From: Advenella sp. S44 | GTDB taxonomy: Bacteria; Pseudomonadota; Gammaproteobacteria; Burkholderiales; Burkholderiaceae_B | Direction of reading: 5' to 3' | Length of the DNA: 64,000 nucleotides | NCBI RefSeq assembly: GCF_002810445.1 | Contig: NZ_NEXS01000009.1 | Location: forward strand, 62,001 to 126,000 | Part shown: positions 57,702 through 64,000 of the stretch, piece after piece | How the letters are laid out: each line of letters opens with the position of its first letter | How positions within the stretch are numbered: position 1 is the first letter of the stretch | The notes under the pieces: generated by a model | What the model saw: only the letters and a program-made list of their open reading frames with translations | The model's database searches: none | Told to the model about the DNA's origin: nothing | Made by a program: the position numbers and the translations under genes

Positions 57702-59726
57702 ATGAATCTTGCCGAAAAAATAGGCCTTCAGGATACACGACATGCAGATGCGCTGCGCTTTCTGGCGGCCGACGCCGTAGAACAGGCGCAGTCGGGCCAT
57801 CCTGGCGCCCCCATGGGCATGGCCGATATCGCCCAGGTGCTATGGCGACAGCATCTGTCCCATAACCCGGCCGATCCGGGATGGCTTAATCGCGACCGCT
57901 TTGTGCTGTCCAACGGCCATGGCTCCATGCTGCTGTATGCCCTGCTGCATCTGACCGGCTACGATCTGCCGCTGGAGCAGATCCGGCAATTTCGCCAGCT
58001 TCACTCCGTGACGCCCGGCCACCCCGAAGTGGGTATCACGCCTGGTGTAGAGACAACAACCGGCCCGCTGGGCCAGGGCCTGGCCAATGCCGTGGGCATG
58101 GCGCTGGCAGAACAATTGCTGGCACGCCGCTATAACCGTCCCGGTCATGCCATCATCGATCATTACACCTACGTTTTTCTGGGCGACGGTTGCCTGATGG
58201 AAGGCATCAGCCACGAAGTGTGTTCGCTGGCCGGCACCCTGGGCCTGGGCAAGCTGATCTGTTTTTATGACGACAACGGAATTTCCATTGATGGCCAGGT
58301 CACAGGCTGGTTCGGCGACGACACCGTCGGACGCTTTGCGGCGTACAACTGGAATGTGATTGCCAATGTAGACGGACATGACGCAGCGGCGGTCGATGCA
58401 GCCATCCGCCAGGCAAAATCCCAGGCGTCCGAACAAGCGCGCCCTACCCTGATCTGCTGCCGCACCCATATCGGTCACGGCGCGCCAACCAAGGCCGGGA
58501 GTCACGAAGTACATGGCGCGCCGCTGGGGCCCGATGAAATCGCAGCAATGCGGGCGGCAAGAGGCTGGCGCTACGCAGAATTCGAATTGCCCCACGACGT
58601 GGTCAATGACTGGAACGCCATCGAGCAGGGCGCGAGCCGTCAACAAGAGTGGCAGCAACGCTTTGATCGCTGGCAGGCGCAATTTCCCGAGGATGCCGAT
58701 GAGCTGGCCCAGCGACTGCACGGCAACCTACCCGATGCCACACAGCAGGCGCTGGACGCCCTATTGGATACCAGCGACGCGCTTCACGGCAAAATCGCAA
58801 CCCGCAAGGCATCCCAGATCGTTCTGGAGGCCATGACCCCCACCCTGCCGGGCTTGTTCGGCGGCTCGGCCGACCTGAGCGGCTCGAACCTGACCAATGT
58901 GAAATCGTCCGTGTGGGTCAATCATCATGGCCACGGTAACTATTTAAGTTACGGCGTACGTGAATTCGGCATGGCAGCGGTCATGAACGGGCTGGCATTG
59001 CATGGCGGATTTATTCCCTACGGAGGCACGTTTTTGACCTTCTCGGATTACTCGCGCAACGCAATCCGCATGGCCGCGCTGATGAAACAACGCGTCGTCC
59101 ATGTTTTCACGCATGACTCTATCGGTCTGGGTGAAGACGGCCCGACCCATCAACCGATAGAACATATCAGTTCGCTGCGTACCATTCCCAACAACCGGGT
59201 ATGGCGGCCTTGCGATGGTGAAGAGACAGCCATTGCCTGGCAAGAAGTGCTCAAGCGCCACGACGGGCCGGGTTGCCTGGTCCTGTCGCGCCAGAATCTG
59301 ACTCCCTTTACTCGTGACAAGGCGCAACGCGATCAGATCGCACGCGGCGGCTATATCCTGCAGGACGCGGCCAATGCGCAAGCCGTGTTGATTGCCACGG
59401 GATCGGAAGTGGGCATTGCCATCGATGCCGCCAAGGCACTGGGCGAAGAAGGTATCGCGGTGCGCGTCGTTTCCATGCCTTGCGTCGAGATGTTTTATGC
59501 CCAGCCGCAAGCGTGGCGCGATCAGGTGCTCCCGCCCGAGCTGCCACGCATCAGCATCGAAGCCGGCTCCCGCTGGTTCTGGCGCGGCGTTGTCAATAAC
59601 GGCACCGTCATCGGTATCGATACCTTCGGCGAATCGGCGCCGGCCAGCCAGTTGTATGACTACTTCGGTCTTACCCCGCAGGCGGTTCGCGACGCTGTCC
59701 ATGCACAGCTCGCACTCAATCCATAG
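57702..59726 (+). CDS. cbbT: transketolase
   Basis: 674 residues. Thiamine-diphosphate site GDGCLMEGISHEVCSLAGTL with LICFYDDNGISIDG, the start HADALRFLAADAVEQAQSGHPGAPMGMADIA and the second-half THDSIGLGEDGPTHQPIEH. It moves two-carbon units in the regeneration of ribulose 5-phosphate. GAGGAG precedes the ATG, ten bases after cbbP. Confidence 0.96.
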   Translation: MNLAEKIGLQDTRHADALRFLAADAVEQAQSGHPGAPMGMADIAQVLWRQHLSHNPADPGWLNRDRFVLSNGHGSMLLYALLHLTGYDLPLEQIRQFRQLHSVTPGHPEVGITPGVETTTGPLGQGLANAVGMALAEQLLARRYNRPGHAIIDHYTYVFLGDGCLMEGISHEVCSLAGTLGLGKLICFYDDNGISIDGQVTGWFGDDTVGRFAAYNWNVIANVDGHDAAAVDAAIRQAKSQASEQARPTLICCRTHIGHGAPTKAGSHEVHGAPLGPDEIAAMRAARGWRYAEFELPHDVVNDWNAIEQGASRQQEWQQRFDRWQAQFPEDADELAQRLHGNLPDATQQALDALLDTSDALHGKIATRKASQIVLEAMTPTLPGLFGGSADLSGSNLTNVKSSVWVNHHGHGNYLSYGVREFGMAAVMNGLALHGGFIPYGGTFLTFSDYSRNAIRMAALMKQRVVHVFTHDSIGLGEDGPTHQPIEHISSLRTIPNNRVWRPCDGEETAIAWQEVLKRHDGPGCLVLSRQNLTPFTRDKAQRDQIARGGYILQDAANAQAVLIATGSEVGIAIDAAKALGEEGIAVRVVSMPCVEMFYAQPQAWRDQVLPPELPRISIEAGSRWFWRGVVNNGTVIGIDTFGESAPASQLYDYFGLTPQAVRDAVHAQLALNP

Positions 59727-59790
59727 ACTATTCGAACACAGGGTCGCGCATTCAGATTGAACGCCCCCTGTACCACTCAAGGAGATCAAC

Positions 59791-60846
59791 ATGGCCCTCG
59801 TTTCATTACGTCAACTGCTGGATCACGCGGCAGAGCACAGTTACGGCATTCCCGCCTTCAACGTGAATAATCTGGAACAGATCCAGGCCATCATGCAGGC
59901 TGCGGCCGGCACCGATAGCCCGGTCATTTTGCAGGCGTCGGCCGGCGCACGCAAGTATGCCGGAGAAGCCTTTTTGCGCCGACTAGTAGAAGCGGCCATC
60001 GAGTCCTATCCTGACATTCCGGTATGTATGCATCAGGATCACGGAGCCAGCCCCGCAGTGTGCCAGGCCTCGATTCGATCCGGGTTTTCCAGTGTGATGA
60101 TGGACGGCTCGCTGCAGGCCGATATGAAAACACCATCGACCTACGAATATAATGTCGCAGTGACGCGCCAGGTTGCCGATATGGCTCACTGCGTGGGCGT
60201 TTCGGTAGAGGGCGAGCTCGGCTGCCTGGGATCGCTGGAATCAGGCCAGGCCGGCGAGGAAGATGGCTCAGGCGCCGAGGGTATCTTATCGCATGAACAA
60301 CTGCTGACCGATCCGGAACAGGCCGCCGATTTTGTGGCCCGTACCGGAGTGGATGCGCTGGCAATTGCCATTGGCACCAGCCACGGCGCATACAAATTTA
60401 CCCGCAAGCCAACTGGCGACATTCTGGCTATTGACCGCATCCGCGCAATCCACGAGCGTATTCCCGACACACACCTGGTCATGCACGGTTCGTCCTCTGT
60501 ACCCCAGGAGTGGCTGGACATCATCAGGGCGCATGGCGGGGATATTCGCGAAACTTACGGCGTGCCGGTAGAGGAAATTTGCGAAGGCATCAAAAATGGC
60601 GTGCGCAAAGTCAATATTGACACAGATATCCGGCTGGCAATGACCGGGGCCATGCGTCGCTGCATGATGCAGGACACATCAGAATTTGATCCGCGAAAAT
60701 TCTTTAAGGAAGCCACGGCAGCCGCAAGGCAGATTTGCGAACAACGCTTTGAGGCATTCGGCTGCGCGGGTCGTGCTTCTTCCATCAAGCCGATACCGCT
60801 TGACCAGATGGCCAAGATGTACGCACAGCAGGCCAAGGCAGCCTAG
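59791..60846 (+). CDS. cbbA: fructose-bisphosphate aldolase, class II, Calvin-cycle subtype
   Basis: 351 residues. Start [29 protein letters not shown] (in segments), metal site [44 protein letters not shown] and [13 protein letters not shown]. It forms fructose and sedoheptulose bisphosphates. CAAGGAG precedes the ATG. Last gene of the cbb operon; no cbbE, cbbG or cbbK follows. Confidence 0.96.
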   Translation: MALVSLRQLLDHAAEHSYGIPAFNVNNLEQIQAIMQAAAGTDSPVILQASAGARKYAGEAFLRRLVEAAIESYPDIPVCMHQDHGASPAVCQASIRSGFSSVMMDGSLQADMKTPSTYEYNVAVTRQVADMAHCVGVSVEGELGCLGSLESGQAGEEDGSGAEGILSHEQLLTDPEQAADFVARTGVDALAIAIGTSHGAYKFTRKPTGDILAIDRIRAIHERIPDTHLVMHGSSSVPQEWLDIIRAHGGDIRETYGVPVEEICEGIKNGVRKVNIDTDIRLAMTGAMRRCMMQDTSEFDPRKFFKEATAAARQICEQRFEAFGCAGRASSIKPIPLDQMAKMYAQQAKAA

Positions 60847-60897
60847 TTCTGTCACGGGGCTGGCTCCGGCGCGAGCGCATCCCCGGCAAGAATGACG

Positions 60898-60929
60898 AAG
60901 GGGCTCAATAATAAGAGCCCCTTCTTTTT
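60898..60929 (+). terminator. Rho-independent terminator of the cbb operon
   Basis: AAGGGGCTC pairs with GAGCCCCTT (9 bp, eight-base AT loop), then CTTTTT. It is 51 bases past the cbbA stop. Confidence 0.9.
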
Positions 60930-60990
60930 GGCTGTTGTGCCATACCGACACATCAGTAATACCGCTTTGACAAATCGTACTGCAATCCCG

Positions 60991-61015
60991 GGCACGTCGC
61001 AGACTGCGACGTGCC
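60991..61015 (-). terminator. perfect hairpin after frmA, terminator candidate
   Basis: GGCACGTCGCA pairs with TGCGACGTGCC (11 bp, three-base loop) ten bases beyond the frmA stop on the minus strand. There is no T-tract. With the cbb terminator it separates the convergent operons. Confidence 0.55.
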
Positions 61016-61024
61016 TGGTAGCAA

Positions 61025-62137
61025 TCAGTCGAAAGTGACCACCGAACGAATTGATTTACCTTCGTGCATCAGGTCGAAAGCTTCGTTGATCTTCTCGATT
61101 GGCATGACATGGGTAATCAGGTCATCGATGTTGATCTTGCCTTCCATATACCAGTCGACAATTTTCGGTACATCGGTGCGACCACGCGCCCCGCCAAAGG
61201 CCGAACCCTGCCAGACACGGCCGGTAACCAGCTGGAACGGCCTTGTCGATATCTCTTGCCCCGCACCGGCCACACCGATAATGGTGCTCTTGCCCCAGCC
61301 TTTATGGCAGGACTCCAGCGCCTGGCGCATCAGATTCACGTTGCCGATACATTCAAAGGTGTGATCGGCGCCGCCTTTGGTCAGGCTTACCAGATAGGGA
61401 ACGATATCGCCTTCCACTTCCTTCGGATTGACAAAATGCGTCATACCGAATTTACGCGCCAGCTCTTCGCGTGCCGGGTTGATATCGACACCGATAATCA
61501 TATCGGCGCCGGCCAGGCGCGCACCCTGTACGACGTTAAGACCGATCCCACCCAGGCCGAACACAATGACCTTATCACCAGGCTCTACCTTGGCCGTGTA
61601 GATCACGGCGCCAACACCGGTAGTCACGCCGCAGCCGATATAGCAAACTTTTTCAAAGGGCGCATCTTCGCGGATCTTGGCCAGTGCAATTTCCGGCACA
61701 ACCGTGTAATTGGAAAAGGTGGAGGTGCCCATGTAGTGGAACACATCCTCGCCATTGATCTTGAAGCGACTTGTGCCGTCAGGCATCAGGCCCTTGCCCT
61801 GGGTTTCACGAATGGCGCCGCACAGGTTGGTCTTGCGCGACAGGCAGAATGCGCAATTGCGACACTCTGGCGTATAAAGCGGGATCACGTGGTCTCCGGG
61901 CTTGAGCGTCGTTACGCCCGACCCCACTTCCACCACCACACCGGCACCTTCGTGGCCGAGAATCGCCGGGAAAATCCCTTCAGGATCATCACCGGAGAGC
62001 GTGAACATATCGGTATGACACACGCCCGAGGCTTTGATCTCCACCAGCACTTCGAATGCGCGCGGACCTTCGAGCTGAACCGTCTCTATCGTTAGCGGCG
62101 CCCCGGCTTTTGTAGCAACAGCGGCTTTTGTATCCAT
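61025..62137 (-). CDS. frmA: S-(hydroxymethyl)glutathione dehydrogenase (class III alcohol dehydrogenase)
   Basis: 370 residues. Catalytic zinc [12 protein letters not shown] and [12 protein letters not shown]; structural zinc cysteines in [34 protein letters not shown]; and the NAD fold [20 protein letters not shown] with D in GVDINPARE. It oxidises the formaldehyde-glutathione adduct to S-formylglutathione with NAD. In this window it removes formaldehyde from methanol oxidation. Preceded by AGGAG. S-formylglutathione hydrolase is not here. Confidence 0.96.
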   Translation of the reverse strand: MDTKAAVATKAGAPLTIETVQLEGPRAFEVLVEIKASGVCHTDMFTLSGDDPEGIFPAILGHEGAGVVVEVGSGVTTLKPGDHVIPLYTPECRNCAFCLSRKTNLCGAIRETQGKGLMPDGTSRFKINGEDVFHYMGTSTFSNYTVVPEIALAKIREDAPFEKVCYIGCGVTTGVGAVIYTAKVEPGDKVIVFGLGGIGLNVVQGARLAGADMIIGVDINPAREELARKFGMTHFVNPKEVEGDIVPYLVSLTKGGADHTFECIGNVNLMRQALESCHKGWGKSTIIGVAGAGQEISTRPFQLVTGRVWQGSAFGGARGRTDVPKIVDWYMEGKINIDDLITHVMPIEKINEAFDLMHEGKSIRSVVTFD

Positions 62138-62152
62138 TACTTCAACTCCTGC

Positions 62153-62722
62153 TTAAGATGCATGTTTTGATTTTGCAACGTGTGTTGCGATAACGTCCAT
62201 CAACGCTGGCGACAGCGCATCATAGTGAGGCAATCCCAATTCGTTCAGTCGTGCACGAATGCCATCCATTTCGGCAGGATCGGTTCCTGTTTCGATGATG
62301 GATGACACAAAGGCGGCAAACGTGGGCGCAGACCAGCCGGTCTCTGGAGACCGTTCCGTGTGAATAAAATCGAGCCCGTGAAAGGGATGCTGCGTATTTT
62401 CAATACGGCCGTACATGTGAACGCCACAACCGCTACATGCATGGCGCTGAATGGCTGCCGATTCGTCAACCACCTTGAGCTTGTCGGCATTGGCCGTCAC
62501 TTGCACTGAATCCCGGGGGACCACGGCAACCTGCGAAAACAGGGCACCGGCCGGCCGCCAGCATTTGGAGCAACCACAAAGGTGATTATGTGCCGATTGC
62601 GAGTTGACCGTGACTTCGACTCTGTCTGTCTCGCAATTGCAAACCAGCTTTCCACCGGTAAAGTTATTGTCTGTACTTGCCTGAACGCCATTGTTGACGG
62701 CTGGATGAATATTGTAACTCAT
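62153..62722 (-). CDS. gfa: glutathione-dependent formaldehyde-activating enzyme
   Basis: 189 residues from the ATG at 62722 (GGAGAC upstream). Gfa binds two zincs through [34 protein letters not shown] (as CGCSKCW) and [11 protein letters not shown], all present. It speeds formation of S-hydroxymethylglutathione, the frmA substrate; some workers regard it as a glutathione carrier. Its stop lies 15 bases before frmA, so they form one operon. Confidence 0.94.
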   Translation of the reverse strand: MSYNIHPAVNNGVQASTDNNFTGGKLVCNCETDRVEVTVNSQSAHNHLCGCSKCWRPAGALFSQVAVVPRDSVQVTANADKLKVVDESAAIQRHACSGCGVHMYGRIENTQHPFHGLDFIHTERSPETGWSAPTFAAFVSSIIETGTDPAEMDGIRARLNELGLPHYDALSPALMDVIATHVAKSKHAS

Positions 62723-63191
62723 ATGTGTCTCCGGATTGGTTATGAACGGTTCTGACTTGAGCGGCCCTTCCCCATCGCGCATGCAGGCATGGCAACCGGG
62801 GCGGGCGATAACCCATTCTCAAGCAACTTCCATGCCAAACACGCCACAGTGCCCTGTCAGCACAGGGTAAACCGTAAGGCCAGGCCCAGAATCGTCCCGA
62901 TTTGTCCGTCTGTCGTCTGCCCGCCCAGGGCCTCTTCGAATCAGGAGTTGTTCAGAATACGATACAGGCTGTCCCATGCATGTATGGGTTTGACCAGCGA
63001 TTGATACATCTGCAACGCCTGTCAGCTGAAGCATAGGCGGGCGTTCGCGTGCTTCGGGCTTCGGATTGTGAACGCCGGACAGCGTGCTGCGGATGACGGA
63101 CGCCGTGCTGGCGGAGGCCGGCTTCATGCTTCATGCCACGGATTGTGGGCTGCGGGCAAGCTTGTCGTCTCGGATTGACCTGGTAGGACCG
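62723..63191. other. 469-base interval upstream of gfa
   Basis: Gene-free as far as I can see. It should contain the gfa-frmA promoter next to 62722. A 102-codon minus frame is open in part of it but has no recognisable domain or start site, so it is not annotated. Short GC-rich repeats of the form GGACG(C)CGTGCTG occur at about 63071-63120. Confidence 0.45.
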
Positions 63192-64000
63192 TCAGCTGTA
63201 CGGTCCCTTGCCAACCGCGCCAGCCAGTCGGCCCATGGTGTTGGTCAGTGCCGCAAGAACAAGCGGATCGGACGGCGTATGAGTGCCTCCCTGTATCCAC
63301 TGCATGTCTGCATTGCGCAAGTGTTGCTGCAGCAAGAACGCATTGGCCGGCGGGCAAATCCAGTCGTGAGTGCCGTGCAACAAGGTGGTATCAACCGCCA
63401 GTGTACGTAGTTGCTCCAGTAAAGTCGGCAAGTGGACAAACCCGCCGTGCTGCAGATAATGTGCCTGAATCCGATATTTATGAATAAGGCGCGAGCGAGC
63501 CTCGCTTTGGTCCCGGCTGCCTTTCTTGCTGTCCTGCGTGCTGTCCATCTGCGCGGTTGCGCTTGAATCGGCCCCTGGCGTTGCGTCGTGTCCGTTTGCA
63601 TGATTTTGGCGGGCAGACTCATCGCCCTGCGTTCCGCGGGCCGCCCTGCACTGCATCATACTGTTCATGATACCCGTTTCATACTGGCTCCATCGCAGGG
63701 CCGCATCCGATATTGCCTTCGGATCAGTGCCAAGCAGCCGGCTGGTCAGCGTTTTGAGAACCGTCTGCTTTTCGTTTTCCGTCATGGTCTCGGTCAGCGT
63801 GTGCCACGCCTGTGGAACCAGGGCACCAAGATCCTGAAAGAACCAATCCAGCTGAAGCCGGGAAGGAACAAATGCGCCCCGCAATACCAGATGACGAACG
63901 TGCCGCGCATGACTGACAGCATAAGCCAGCGCGAGATACGCCCCCCAGGAGCCGCCCACCACAGTCCAATCTGAAATCGACAAGTGTTGACGCACGCGCT
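63192..64000 (-). CDS. proline iminopeptidase, alpha/beta-hydrolase (cut by window edge)
   Basis: About 269 residues are visible; the N-terminal part lies beyond the window. The frame is open to 64000, so a GTG at 63995 is not the true start. The nucleophile elbow is VVGGSWGAYLALAYA, with Ser; HLVLRGAF and the Asp/His region VDTTLLHGTHDWICPPANA and GGTHTPSDP fit prolyl aminopeptidases (S33). Between about residues 120 and 170 is a polar low-complexity insert (many Asp, Ser, Gln, Asn), not usual for the family. Not part of the methylotrophy genes. Confidence 0.82.
   Translation of the reverse strand, partial: RVRQHLSISDWTVVGGSWGAYLALAYAVSHARHVRHLVLRGAFVPSRLQLDWFFQDLGALVPQAWHTLTETMTENEKQTVLKTLTSRLLGTDPKAISDAALRWSQYETGIMNSMMQCRAARGTQGDESARQNHANGHDATPGADSSATAQMDSTQDSKKGSRDQSEARSRLIHKYRIQAHYLQHGGFVHLPTLLEQLRTLAVDTTLLHGTHDWICPPANAFLLQQHLRNADMQWIQGGTHTPSDPLVLAALTNTMGRLAGAVGKGPYS

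Noticed and set aside
60991-61015. Recombination or dif-like site
   Set aside because: It is a plain perfect hairpin at a convergent gene border, more simply explained as a transcript end.
61064-62095. 343-codon plus-strand open frame
   Set aside because: Antisense to frmA with His-rich meaningless product.
62819-63127. 102-codon minus-strand frame upstream of gfa
   Set aside because: No domain, no clear ribosome-binding site, composition unlike neighbours; could not be supported.

Overview
The window looks like a chromosomal segment of a betaproteobacterium, most likely in the family Alcaligenaceae. The basis is the gene order leuS-lptE-holA-proA-hemJ, the pyrG-kdsA-eno-ftsB block, the abundance of Bug-type solute receptors and CaiB genes in this group, and protein-level resemblance as I know it. 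No 16S gene is present, so genus is not claimed. Base composition looks moderately GC-rich by eye.

Left part (1-8.7 kb) is accessory. It holds a cut-off EamA permease and htpX, then a minus-strand operon for a three-subunit biotin-dependent acyl-CoA carboxylase with a CoA-transferase and a periplasmic carboxylate-type receptor, under a divergent MarR regulator that has a perfect palindrome in front of it. Around it are decayed genes: an aldehyde dehydrogenase tail, a LysE exporter and an HpcH/HpaI aldolase. From 8.7 to 35.3 kb the content is mostly housekeeping: polA, a LOG-family gene whose start codon overlaps that of polA, two lipoproteins, a LuxR solo, a long plus-strand run from leuS to hslO (including a CoA-ligase-like protein that has lost its ATP-binding motif), an orphan TadE-like gene, and ftsB-eno-[MFS pump]-kdsA-pyrG, sirtuin, cupin and BamE-like genes. 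At 35.4-36.1 kb there are repeats, a probable ISL3-type transposase tail and tRNA-Asn. An acetate permease pair (actP-yjcH) follows.

The right part (38.7-62.7 kb) is the striking region. A complete calcium-type methanol dehydrogenase cluster, mxaFJGIRSACKLD, runs leftwards and is followed by a YncE-like beta-propeller gene and an amino-acid-kinase-fold gene. Next to its promoter end lies cbbR and a divergent Calvin-cycle operon, cbbLSXYFPTA, with form IC RuBisCO. Just beyond the cbb terminator, on the opposite strand, is gfa-frmA for glutathione-linked formaldehyde oxidation. Together these encode methanol to formaldehyde (periplasm), formaldehyde to S-formylglutathione (cytoplasm) and CO2 fixation by the Calvin cycle. 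The expected lifestyle is autotrophic methylotrophy. PQQ biosynthesis, S-formylglutathione hydrolase and formate dehydrogenase are not in the window and must be elsewhere if the route works.

The methanol operon has strong intercistronic hairpins (one with a C-UUCG-G tetraloop right after mxaF) and an inverted repeat around its likely promoter. The cbb promoter region has a palindrome of the CbbR type. The window ends inside a proline iminopeptidase gene.
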